Below are positions 1 to 6,084 of a DNA stretch of 10,739 bases, piece after piece (within the stretch, counting starts at the first letter, position 1; the number at the start of each line of letters is the position of its first letter). The notes below the pieces were generated by a model. The model made no database searches. It was not told the origin of the DNA and was given only the letters and a program-made list of their open reading frames with translations. Origin of the DNA: Bacteroidales bacterium UBA4243 (lineage in GTDB: Bacteria; Bacteroidota; Bacteroidia; Bacteroidales; F082); assembly GCA_002396205.1 (NCBI GenBank), contig DGXB01000102.1, positions 26,647-37,385 on the forward strand, written 5' to 3'. A program made the position numbers and the translations under genes.

Positions 1-1185
1 GAGCGCATGGGCTGGACCGGCGACCGCACCACGGGCAACTACGGTGAATCTTATATCTTCGGCAACCACCAGCTCTACGCCAAGTGGCTCACCGACGGCG
101 ACGACAGCCAAAAGGAAAACGGATCGCTGGCCAACGTCATCCCGCCCTATTGGCGTGGCTACACCGACAACATGACTTGGCCTGGCGCCATGGTCACCGT
201 GACGGATATGCTTTACACCCGCTTCGGCGACGTGGAGCCTATCCGCCAGCACTACGACGCTTGGAAGAAGTGGATCGTCCACATGAAGGACGACTACATG
301 CGAGGCGGCCTCATGCCCAAAGACACCTATGGCGACTGGTGCATGCCGCCTGAGAGTCTCGAACTCATCCACTCCAAAGACCCCAACCGCATCACTGAGG
401 CAACGGTCATCTCTACGCCATTCTATTGCTACCTCTGCGGCAAGATGGCCAAGTTTGCCGAAATCCTTGGCAAGCCCGAAGACGTCGACTTCTTCAACCA
501 GGAAATCACCACCTCGACCATTGCCTTCAACGACAAATACTTCAACCGCGTGACGGGCGTCTACGCCAACAACACGGTGACGGCCAACATCTTGCCTTTA
601 TGGTTCGGAATGGTACCTAAAGGGCTGGAAGATAGAGTAATGGAAAGCATCATCGACAAGACGATGAACGAATGTGGTGGCCATGTGTCGACGGGCGTCA
701 TCGGCATCCAGCAGCTGATGCGCTGCCTGACCGAATACGGCCATGGCGACCTCGCCCTGAAGATTGCCAGCAACGACACTTATCCTAGTTGGGGCTACAT
801 GGTGCGCAGCGGTGCCACCACCATCTGGGAACTCTGGAACGGCAACACCGCCGACCCCGCCATGAACTCGGGCAACCATGTGATGCTCCTTGGCGACCTC
901 ATCCTTTGGGAATACGAATACCTCGCTGGCATCCGTGCCATGGAGCCAGGCTACAGCAAGATCCAACTCAAGCCCTATCCCATCGAGGGATTGGATTTCG
1001 TGAATTGCGCCTACAACTCCGTCTCGGGCCGCATCGAAAGCTCATGGAAGCGTAATGGCAACCACTTCGAGTGGGACTTCACCATCCCTGCCAACACCAC
1101 GGCTGAAGTATGCCTGCCCACGGCAAATGGTTACGAGATAAAGACTTACGGCAGTGGTAAATACCATTTGTCGTCAGAACTATAA
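1..1185 (+). CDS. Alpha-L-rhamnosidase, GH78, 5'-truncated by the window
   Basis: Hydrolyses terminal alpha-L-rhamnose from plant or bacterial glycans; family members are usually secreted or periplasmic in Bacteroidota. The frame is open from base 1, reading ERMGWTGDR; this is the GH78 active-site motif, normally preceded by DCPQR. The Met at 7-9 is therefore internal and no true start is in the window. By family knowledge the first Glu is the candidate general acid, and the Glu of TIWELWNG (codon 829-831) the candidate general base; both are kept. The bulk is the (alpha/alpha)6 barrel. The last 80 or so residues (from about base 930, with EPGYSKIQLKPYP and IPANTTAEVCLP) match the C-terminal beta-sandwich of the family. 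394 codons are present; the N-terminal beta domains, typically several hundred residues, are missing. The gene ends in TAA just before a strong stem-loop. Family assignment is firm; exact substrate is unknown. Confidence 0.93.
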   Translation, partial: ERMGWTGDRTTGNYGESYIFGNHQLYAKWLTDGDDSQKENGSLANVIPPYWRGYTDNMTWPGAMVTVTDMLYTRFGDVEPIRQHYDAWKKWIVHMKDDYMRGGLMPKDTYGDWCMPPESLELIHSKDPNRITEATVISTPFYCYLCGKMAKFAEILGKPEDVDFFNQEITTSTIAFNDKYFNRVTGVYANNTVTANILPLWFGMVPKGLEDRVMESIIDKTMNECGGHVSTGVIGIQQLMRCLTEYGHGDLALKIASNDTYPSWGYMVRSGATTIWELWNGNTADPAMNSGNHVMLLGDLILWEYEYLAGIRAMEPGYSKIQLKPYPIEGLDFVNCAYNSVSGRIESSWKRNGNHFEWDFTIPANTTAEVCLPTANGYEIKTYGSGKYHLSSEL

Positions 1186-1206
1186 TTTGCTAACTATCAA
1201 CACACC

Positions 1207-1258
1207 AAATCTCCCGCCTATGTCATTCCTGAATGGAATCTATTGGCGGGAGATTTTT
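1207..1258 (+). terminator. Strong stem-loop terminator, possibly bidirectional
   Basis: A perfect 12-bp stem (AAATCTCCCGCC at 1207-1218 with GGCGGGAGATTT at 1245-1256) encloses a 26-base loop. That loop itself contains a 5-bp stem, ATTCC 1225-1229 with GGAAT 1235-1239. The right arm runs into TTTTT (1254-1258), giving an intrinsic terminator for the rhamnosidase gene ending at 1185. The convergent minus-strand gene ends at 1269, so the same hairpin may stop it too, although its T-tract on that strand is weaker (ATTT then GGTG). The two-part hairpin also resembles a dispersed repeat; see findings. Confidence 0.8.
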
Positions 1259-1268
1259 CATGAACTGG

Positions 1269-1709
1269 TTATTCAGCGGTCTGTGCAATTGGCTGAGTGC
1301 CAAACCAAGCGTTCAAGGTCTCCTCGACCTTGGCATTGATTTCGGGCGTAATCTTGTTTTGCACCTTCTTGATGACATAAACCACGGCGAGACCTTCGTC
1401 GAGGGCGCCAAGGATTTTGTGCGCCTTGAACGAAATCAAACTGAACGGCATGACGGTGTAGAGGATGGCTCCCACAATGAGGGCTTTCTCGATGGTTGTC
1501 GTCTCACCCATGGTCAGCACATAATAGAGCTGAAGCAAGGGCTTGGTGGCCAAACGGCCTGCCTTTTTGGCATAGTTGCCGATCTTCCCGAACACATCGG
1601 TCGACTTGGCTTTCCAATCGACGCTTTTCAGCTTTTCCAATTGCTTGTTGATGTCCTTGCCAGCAATGACATAGGCCAAAACAGTGATGCAGATAATGGA
1701 GATGATCAT
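1269..1709 (-). CDS. Small membrane protein, DUF1232 (YkvA)-like
   Basis: A 146-residue protein with a hydrophobic N-terminal segment (residues 1-15, MIISIICITVLAYVI) that is probably a membrane anchor. A Lys-rich middle (residues 18-60) follows. Residues about 74-113 (ALIVGAILYTVMPFSLIS and GALDEGLAVVYVI) have the layout of the DUF1232/YkvA family: a hydrophobic helix, a Pro turn, then LDD-like and a second helix. The usual turn SP-(I/V)-DLIPD is degenerate here (MPFSLISF), so the assignment is by pattern and not secure. Function of the family is unknown. The ATG at 1707-1709 follows the ruvC stop by 67 bases with no convincing -7 box between, so it may be read through from the ruvC promoter. 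No good Shine-Dalgarno, which is ordinary for the phylum. Confidence 0.7.
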   Translation of the reverse strand: MIISIICITVLAYVIAGKDINKQLEKLKSVDWKAKSTDVFGKIGNYAKKAGRLATKPLLQLYYVLTMGETTTIEKALIVGAILYTVMPFSLISFKAHKILGALDEGLAVVYVIKKVQNKITPEINAKVEETLNAWFGTQPIAQTAE

Positions 1710-1776
1710 AGAGGTTCGTGTTTTACATTATTATTAACTCACTTACTTGTCAAATATTGTTCCAATCGTGAGAGTG

Positions 1777-2361
1777 TCATAGCTTCACTCTATCGGGGTT
1801 CTCGGCGATGAACTGGCTCCAGTCGGGGCGGCGATGCGCCTTGGCTTTCTCGGTGGTGTGTTTGGTGTAGTTCACGTCGCGGCCCTTGCTGATGCTATGG
1901 CACACGGCGGCGGCCACGGCATCGGTAGCATCAAAAAACTGTGGGTCCTCGTCGGTCTTGAGGATGAAGTGCACCATCTTGGCCACCTGTTCCTTCGAGG
2001 CGTTGCCGTTGCCTGTGATGTTCTGCTTGATGGTCTTAGGCGAATACTCGAAAATCGGGATGTCGCGATAGAGTGCGGCAGCCATGGCCACACCTTGGGC
2101 ACGACCGAGTTTCAGCATCGACTGCACGTTTTTGCCGAAAAACGGCGCCTCAATGGCCAATTCGTCGGGATGGTATTCGTTGATGATTTCGAGCACGCGC
2201 TCGAAGATTTTTTTCAGCTTGAGAGCTTGGTTTTCCAGCTTCTTCAAGTTGATGACCCCCATCGTGATGAGTTCCATCTGTTTACCTTGCTCACGGATGA
2301 CACCGTAGCCCATCACCATCGTGCCCGGGTCGATGCCCAATATGATTTTTTCGGAGTCCAT
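1777..2361 (-). CDS. ruvC: Crossover junction endodeoxyribonuclease RuvC
   Basis: Resolves Holliday junctions by paired nicks, working with the RuvAB branch-migration motor in the cytoplasm. The 194-residue product carries the RNase H-like fold signature. LGIDPGT gives catalytic Asp11, AIEAPFF gives Glu71, and DATDA gives Asp144 and Asp147, so all four acidic metal ligands expected for the family are present. GRAQGVAMAA and EYSPKTIKQNITGNG are further RuvC hallmarks. The C-terminal tail (residues 165-194, basic then ending NPDRVKL) extends beyond the domain. I chose the ATG at 2359-2361: the frame could extend to a TTG at 2377-2379, but that codon lies inside the -7 promoter box, so it cannot be in the transcript. 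ruvA and ruvB are not in the window. Probably followed by the DUF1232-like gene in one transcript. Confidence 0.96.
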   Translation of the reverse strand: MDSEKIILGIDPGTMVMGYGVIREQGKQMELITMGVINLKKLENQALKLKKIFERVLEIINEYHPDELAIEAPFFGKNVQSMLKLGRAQGVAMAAALYRDIPIFEYSPKTIKQNITGNGNASKEQVAKMVHFILKTDEDPQFFDATDAVAAAVCHSISKGRDVNYTKHTTEKAKAHRRPDWSQFIAENPDRVKL

Positions 2362-2376
2362 TTTTTTACTTTGCCG

Positions 2377-2405
2377 CAAAATTAGACATTTTTCAGTTAC
2401 TCAAG
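2377..2405 (-). promoter_or_regulatory. Bacteroidota-type promoter of ruvC
   Basis: Read on the minus strand, TAATTTTG (2384 down to 2377) matches the -7 consensus TAnnTTTG exactly. CTTG at 2405-2402 lies 17 bases upstream as a possible -33 element, slightly closer than the usual spacing of about 19. Initiation near 2371 would leave a leader of roughly 10 bases before the ATG at 2361. Confidence 0.6.
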
Positions 2406-2427
2406 AGCCTTAAGCCGGTTCCGGAAG

Positions 2428-3054
2428 TCATCTCCCAACGGCACTCTCATAGAATTGTTTCCTTTGCGCCCGGCTGACTTTGAACTGCAGTATTTGACCC
2501 AACACGAGGTCGCATGAATACAAGGTCTGTATTTGCGAGATAAAAAGACGGTCGTAACGAATGCTTTGCGTGGCTTGCTGCTCCTTCATGAAAAGCACAG
2601 CCTGCTCGACTTGTGGCAAATCGAGGTCGTCCTTGGTGAAGACGAAGAGGCCAAACTCGCTGAAATCGCCATAAAAACCGTCGTTTACCTTGTTCATCTT
2701 GATTTCGAGGATGCGCTTCAGAGGCAAGGCCATCGACCAATACTCGTACTCGTTGCTGCCCATGAGGCTACCGTCGCCCAAGCCGTAGGCATAGCCACTT
2801 TGCTCGATTTGCCGCAACACATCATGGTTCACTTCCACAACTTCCTTGCCCGCCATCTCGTTCACCAAGGCGTTGGCTATATGCTTGTTTTCGGGGATGG
2901 CACGCGTCACCTCGATGCCGATGCCCAGCACTTCGTCCTGCAAATCAGGACGGTCGCGATTGACCAAATGCGCATAATGCTCGCCCAAAAGGGAGGCTAA
3001 CGAAGCCATCGCATAGCGCTCAAAGAAACAGGTGTCGAATTTCGGAGTCAGCAT
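2428..3054 (-). CDS. Unrecognised protein, possible PD-(D/E)XK nuclease-like core
   Basis: A 208-residue soluble protein with no signal peptide or membrane segment; I do not recognise the family. Near the N-terminus, residues 33-51 contain RPDLQDE followed by GIGIEVTRA. This spacing (Asp37, then Glu48-x-Thr50 on a hydrophobic strand, after an N-terminal helix FERYAMASLASLLGEHY) resembles the core of PD-(D/E)XK nucleases, with Thr where Lys is usual. The centre has a Gly-rich stretch (YAYGLGDGSLMGS, residues 88-100). Lys-rich LKRILEIKMNKVN (residues 112-124) is followed by a strand, GLFVFTKDDLDLP (residues 135-147). The nuclease reading is inference from pattern only; a non-catalytic host-specific protein is equally possible. 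The ATG at 3052-3054 is preferred to an upstream TTG at 3076-3078, which sits in the -7 box. It lies 66 bases upstream of the ruvC start but has its own promoter, as ruvC does. Confidence 0.75.
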   Translation of the reverse strand: MLTPKFDTCFFERYAMASLASLLGEHYAHLVNRDRPDLQDEVLGIGIEVTRAIPENKHIANALVNEMAGKEVVEVNHDVLRQIEQSGYAYGLGDGSLMGSNEYEYWSMALPLKRILEIKMNKVNDGFYGDFSEFGLFVFTKDDLDLPQVEQAVLFMKEQQATQSIRYDRLFISQIQTLYSCDLVLGQILQFKVSRAQRKQFYESAVGR

Positions 3055-3075
3055 TATCCATTCGTTTATTTTTGG

Positions 3076-3083
3076 CAAAAGTA
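3076..3083 (-). promoter_or_regulatory. -7 box for the 2428-3054 gene
   Basis: On the minus strand TACTTTTG (3083 down to 3076) matches TAnnTTTG exactly and lies 21 bases before the ATG at 3054. That places initiation near 3070 with a leader of about 15 bases. No clear TTTG -33 element was found at the usual distance. Confidence 0.5.
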
Positions 3084-3167
3084 AGCATTTTTTTGGGAAT
3101 CCGAAATAATTTTGGAAATCCTAAAACCTATACAATTGGGCGATTTTCTGATGAGAAATAAGAAACT

Positions 3168-3434
3168 CTACTTTTCAGACCGTTTCTTCATATCGCGTTG
3201 TTTCAACCAATCCCGAAGGTCATTGGCGGTTAAATTCATATTTCGCAAGTTGTTTCTGATAATGAACTCAGGTATTGGGTCAATGTGGGTTTGGAAAACC
3301 ACGGGGCGAAGCATCCCATCTTTTGTCCATTTTTCATGCCCTGTGTTGCCCGATTCCACTTGCTGACATCCTTGGTCGGCAAGGAAAAGACGAAAATCCG
3401 CAATGCTAATATTACTAATTCTATAAGTGTTCAT
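3168..3434 (-). CDS. hicA: HicA-family mRNA interferase toxin
   Basis: HicA toxins have a double-stranded-RNA-binding-like fold and cleave mRNA, halting translation; HicB binds and blocks them. The 88-residue product shows the family order: FRLFLADQGCQQVES (first helix and strand), then GHEKW with His33 as the probable catalytic histidine. A strand (PVVFQTHIDPIPEFIIRNNLRNMNL) follows, then a short basic tail. In typical HicA the segment after the His strand reads H...I...T...ILR..GL, matched here by H50 and FIIRNNLRNMNL. The ATG at 3432-3434 overlaps the hicB stop by four bases (ATGA), indicating translational coupling with the antitoxin. Length fits the family. Transcribed from the hicB promoter; no terminator is obvious in the 113 bases downstream. 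Confidence 0.85.
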   Translation of the reverse strand: MNTYRISNISIADFRLFLADQGCQQVESGNTGHEKWTKDGMLRPVVFQTHIDPIPEFIIRNNLRNMNLTANDLRDWLKQRDMKKRSEK

Positions 3435-3796
3435 GCAGGCATCGAGCAGGTCTTGTTGACATTGGTTTTCTTGAAGGAATGTGTGACGAGCGAGCGAAGT
3501 TGCTCGTTCATGCCAAGCATGTCCGACAAATCAGGCTCGTTGCCTTTAGCCTTGCCTACCTTCCAGCCATGCGCAGCAAGGTCGGTACGGAGTGTACCGT
3601 TGCGCAACTGGTCAGTGAGGTAATCGGCAAACATATAGTCGAAATCAGCGCGGGCACTTTCTTCAGTTAAGTCGTAACCTGAAAGGTCTAGAGAAGGGCA
3701 ATAGGCAATATAAGTATCGCCTTCCTTGAAAACGAACAAAGAGACACTGATTTCAACGCCATCTTCGCTAAAACTGATGTAATTCAGATTGGTCAT
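3431..3796 (-). CDS. hicB: HicB-family antitoxin
   Basis: A 121-residue partner of the downstream HicA. The partial RNase H-like HicB domain is clear: a first strand (VEISVSLFVFKEGDTYIAYCPSLDLSGYDLTEESA, residues 15-48) carries the family pattern Y.AYCPSLDL.GY..T...A. It is followed by a helix (ARADFDYMFADYLTDQL) and then GTLRTDLAAHGW. The C-terminal 40 residues end TNVNKTCSMPA and show no ribbon-helix-helix or helix-turn-helix that I can see, so autoregulation by DNA binding is uncertain. The frame stays open to 3988, but the ATG at 3794-3796 is chosen. It begins the conserved domain and lies 19 bases downstream of a consensus -7 box, and the extension would run antisense through the start of the next gene. 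Antitoxin precedes toxin, the reverse of the E. coli hicAB order. Confidence 0.87.
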   Translation of the reverse strand: MTNLNYISFSEDGVEISVSLFVFKEGDTYIAYCPSLDLSGYDLTEESARADFDYMFADYLTDQLRNGTLRTDLAAHGWKVGKAKGNEPDLSDMLGMNEQLRSLVTHSFKKTNVNKTCSMPA

Positions 3797-3814
3797 TGTA
3801 ACGATTTTATGGCG

Positions 3815-3843
3815 CAAAAATAACAATAATTTCCAATACCAAA
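3815..3843 (-). promoter_or_regulatory. Promoter of the hicBA operon
   Basis: Minus-strand TATTTTTG (3822 down to 3815) is an exact TAnnTTTG -7 box. TTTG at 3843-3840 lies 17 bases upstream as the -33 element. The predicted leader is about 13 bases. The site lies in the 101-base divergent region shared with the gene starting at 3898. Confidence 0.6.
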
Positions 3844-3885
3844 GCAATTTTTGATTTTCCTTTTCCGTTTCACCAGCAATCACCA

Positions 3886-3892
3886 AAAAGGA
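3886..3892 (+). promoter_or_regulatory. Shine-Dalgarno site of the 3898 gene
   Basis: AAAAGGA ends five bases before the ATG at 3898-3900. A purine-rich site this close to consensus is uncommon in this window, where most starts follow AT-rich leaders. It supports the chosen start and fits a gene of different origin. A promoter on this strand was not found; AATTTTTG at 3846-3853 is only a 7-of-8 match to TAnnTTTG. Confidence 0.5.
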
Positions 3893-3897
3893 CAAAA

Positions 3898-4506
3898 ATG
3901 AGCACAACAAAATTCTATAGTTTCCATGAGGGAAGAGGAAGCCTGGTTTTAAATCCTTGTTGCTATAGCCAAAAAGAATGGGATTCATGGGATGATTTAA
4001 AAATCGGAAAGGACGAAGACATTCCGAAAGGAGAACTCCATTTTATGGTTAACCCAAATTTTGGCAAAAAGTTTTGGGATGTAGTCACGGCTGGAAAGGG
4101 GTTGTTGTATGCAGTTTCTGAGAAAGTGGTTAAATTATTGAAGGACAATAATTTAATTGGTTGTAAATTCTATCCCATAACCATCAAGGACCACGAAGAT
4201 TTAAAATATTTCCTACTTACGATAACGGGAAAATGCGGAGCGTTCGACATTTCGAAATCCAAGGTGACACGGACGATAGAATATCCTGAAGAGGCGATTC
4301 AAAACTCCGACATAATAATCCCTTCAGGCCGCTTTTCGATAATGAAAGGTTTTTATTTCCCTTTGGAAAGTTGGGATGGTTGTGATTTTTTCTCACCTGA
4401 AGGAAGCGGTAAAATCATTGTGACTGAGCGTGTAAAGAATCTTTTCAAAAAGCATAACATCACCAATGTCGTGTTCCAAGACTTAGAGGAAGAAGAATGG
4501 ATTTAG
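3898..4506 (+). CDS. Immunity-protein-like, Imm11/DUF1629-type
   Basis: A 202-residue cytoplasmic protein with no signal peptide. Two segments follow the same plan. In the first half, YAVSEKVVKLLKDNNLIGCKFYPI (residues about 70-93) has a Ser-led helix, a short turn and a strand. In the second half, IIVTERVKNLFKKHNITNVVFQDL (residues about 173-196) repeats it, after WDGCDFFSPEGSG. This 'strand-SE-helix-GI-x-G-x-x-F' pattern is what I know from Imm11/DUF1629 and related immunity proteins that neutralise polymorphic or contact-dependent toxins. The match is by eye and the exact family may differ. Base composition is visibly AT-richer than ruvC, radA or recJ, with many AAA, TTT and ATT codons, suggesting transfer. 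No toxin gene adjoins it: hicBA is divergent and has its own antitoxin. It ends four bases before the convergent radA stop. Confidence 0.65.
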   Translation: MSTTKFYSFHEGRGSLVLNPCCYSQKEWDSWDDLKIGKDEDIPKGELHFMVNPNFGKKFWDVVTAGKGLLYAVSEKVVKLLKDNNLIGCKFYPITIKDHEDLKYFLLTITGKCGAFDISKSKVTRTIEYPEEAIQNSDIIIPSGRFSIMKGFYFPLESWDGCDFFSPEGSGKIIVTERVKNLFKKHNITNVVFQDLEEEEWI

Positions 4507-4510
4507 GCAT

Positions 4511-5887
4511 TTATCCAAACAACTCCGCCCCCAACTCATAAACCGATGCCACAGGCACAATCTCAATCTTGAACCGCTTGGAATCCAATCCCTTGGCATT
4601 GTACTTTGAGACAAAAAACTTTTCAAAACCTAATTTGTCGGCTTCGGCGATGCGGGCCTCGATGCGGGTGACGGCGCGGATTTCGCCCGAAAGCCCCACC
4701 TCGGCAGCAAAGGCATAACTTGATGGAATAGGCACGTCGGCATTCGACGAAAGCACCGCAGCAATGACGGCCAAATCAATGGCAGGGTCGTCAACGCGGA
4801 GACCGCCCGCGATGTTCAGGAACACATCTTTTATCGAAAGGCGGAAGCCGGCGCGTTTTTCGAGAACCGCGAGCAGCATGTTCATCCTGCGGATGTCGAA
4901 ACCTGTGGCGGAGCGTTGCGGCGTGCCGTAGGCCGCACTGCTCACTAAGGCCTGCGTCTCGATGAGCATGGGGCGTTGGCCTTCCATGGTGGCGGCAATG
5001 GCGATGCCGCTCACTTCCTCGTCGCGTTGCGAGAGGAGGATCTCGCTGGGGTTGGTCACCTCGCGGAGGCCCGAGGCGTTCATCTCGAAAATGCCCAACT
5101 CCGAGGCCGACCCGAAGCGGTTCTTGATGGTGCGCAAGATGCGGAAACCATAATGGCGGTCGCCCTCAAACTGAAGCACCGTGTCAACAATGTGCTCCAA
5201 AATCTTCGGTCCAGCGATGCTGCCGTCCTTGGTGATGTGGCCGATGAGGAACACCGGCACCTGATAGGCCTTGGCAATTTTGTTCATCTCGGCTGCCGTC
5301 TCGCGAATTTGCGAAAGGCTGCCCGCCGTGGCATCGACATATGGCGATTCGAGTGTTTGTATGGAGTCGACAATGACGATGTCGGGCTGCACGTTCTTGA
5401 AGTGTTTCAGGATTTCCTGCGTGTTGGTCTCGGTCAGGATGAGGCAGTCGGTGTTGTGGATGCCGATACGCTCGGCCCGCATCTTGATTTGCGTCTGGCT
5501 CTCCTCGCCTGAGATGTAAAGCACCTTTCTTCCAGCTAATTGCAAGGCCGTCTGCAAGAGCAGTGTCGATTTGCCGATACCTGGTTCGCCACCCACGAGG
5601 GTCAACGAGCCGAGCACAAGGCCGCCACCTAAAACGCGGTTAAGTTCCTCGTAAGGCAAAATGATGCGTTGCTCCTTGGCGTTGGTGATTTCGTTGATGG
5701 GCACGGGCAGGCCTTTGTCCATCTCCAAGCCCACGGTTTTTTTCACTGATTTCGAGTCTTTTCCCGTCACTACGGTTTCCTCAACGCAGGTGTTCCACGC
5801 GCCACAGGCGGGGCATTTCCCGAACCATTTCGGCGACTCGTTTCCGCATTCCTTGCAGAAAAAGGCGGTTTTTTCTTTTGCTGGCAT
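4511..5887 (-). CDS. radA: DNA repair protein RadA (Sms)
   Basis: A RecA-like ATPase that drives branch migration of recombination intermediates and supports DNA repair in the cytoplasm. The 458-residue length is normal. Order of domains: a zinc finger (Cys11, Cys14, Cys25, Cys28; CKECG and CPACGAW); a Walker A motif, GEPGIGKST, at residues 100-108; Walker B, VIVDSIQT, at 171-178; the RadA-specific KNRFG motif at 255-259; and a Lon-protease-like domain from about 285 to the end. That last domain includes VFLNIAGGLRVDDPAIDLA and AEVGLSGEIRAV; it lacks Lon catalysis in this family and helps ring assembly. The ATG at 5885-5887 starts MPAKEKTAFFC, as usual. A palindromic repeat begins about 18 bases upstream, and I could not find a clear consensus promoter between it and the start. 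The stop is convergent with the immunity-like gene, with no terminator hairpin between them. Confidence 0.97.
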   Translation of the reverse strand: MPAKEKTAFFCKECGNESPKWFGKCPACGAWNTCVEETVVTGKDSKSVKKTVGLEMDKGLPVPINEITNAKEQRIILPYEELNRVLGGGLVLGSLTLVGGEPGIGKSTLLLQTALQLAGRKVLYISGEESQTQIKMRAERIGIHNTDCLILTETNTQEILKHFKNVQPDIVIVDSIQTLESPYVDATAGSLSQIRETAAEMNKIAKAYQVPVFLIGHITKDGSIAGPKILEHIVDTVLQFEGDRHYGFRILRTIKNRFGSASELGIFEMNASGLREVTNPSEILLSQRDEEVSGIAIAATMEGQRPMLIETQALVSSAAYGTPQRSATGFDIRRMNMLLAVLEKRAGFRLSIKDVFLNIAGGLRVDDPAIDLAVIAAVLSSNADVPIPSSYAFAAEVGLSGEIRAVTRIEARIAEADKLGFEKFFVSKYNAKGLDSKRFKIEIVPVASVYELGAELFG

Positions 5888-5905
5888 AATGATTTGCTTT
5901 CTCGT

Positions 5906-6002
5906 CGCTTCGCGTCATTGCGAGGAAGGCACGACCGAAGCAATCCAGAAAGATAAGTTTGTTTGCTGGATTGCTTCGCTGCGCTCGCATTGACGCAAAG
6001 CG
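5906..6002. repeat. 97-base imperfect palindrome, REP/MITE-like
   Basis: Outer arms CGCTTCGCGTCATTGCGAG (5906-5924) and its near complement (5984-6002) differ at two of 19 positions. Inner arms CGAAGCAATCCAG (5936-5948) and CTGGATTGCTTCG (5966-5978) pair perfectly over 13 bases. Between inner and outer arms lie 11 bases on the left and 5 on the right, forming an asymmetric internal loop; the apical loop is 17 bases (5949-5965). The element fills half of the 197-base gap between divergent radA and the secreted-protein gene. Size, noncoding nature and palindromy fit a dispersed REP or MITE element. Copy number cannot be judged from one window. Confidence 0.75.
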
Positions 6003-6034
6003 TGTCCTTAATATTCCGCAAAATTACGACAAAA

Positions 6035-6066
6035 ATTGCATAACGTCCGAAAATTTAATACTTTTG
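6035..6066 (+). promoter_or_regulatory. Bacteroidota-type promoter of the 6085 gene
   Basis: TACTTTTG at 6059-6066 matches the -7 consensus TAnnTTTG exactly. ATTG at 6035-6038 lies 20 bases upstream as a -33 element. Initiation near 6072 would give a leader of about 13 bases to the ATG at 6085. It lies just outside the palindromic repeat. Confidence 0.65.
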
Positions 6067-6084
6067 TGGCCAAATTCACTGTCG

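Noticed and set aside
1233..2385. + strand open frames at 1233-1811 and 1834-2385
   Set aside because: They mirror the DUF1232-like gene and ruvC. The second is full of His and Val from antisense codons and has no domain.
3797..3988. N-terminal extension of HicB to 3988
   Set aside because: The 64 added residues run through the hicBA promoter and antisense to the start of the immunity-like gene, and lie outside the conserved HicB domain.
4507..4510. Expected terminator between the convergent immunity-like gene and radA
   Set aside because: Only four bases separate the stops and I see no hairpin with a T-tract at either gene end; the same is true of the 13-base gap at 6811-6823.
4976..5512. 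+ strand open frame within radA
   Set aside because: Antisense to the Walker A/B and KNRFG part of radA; no independent start signal or family resemblance.
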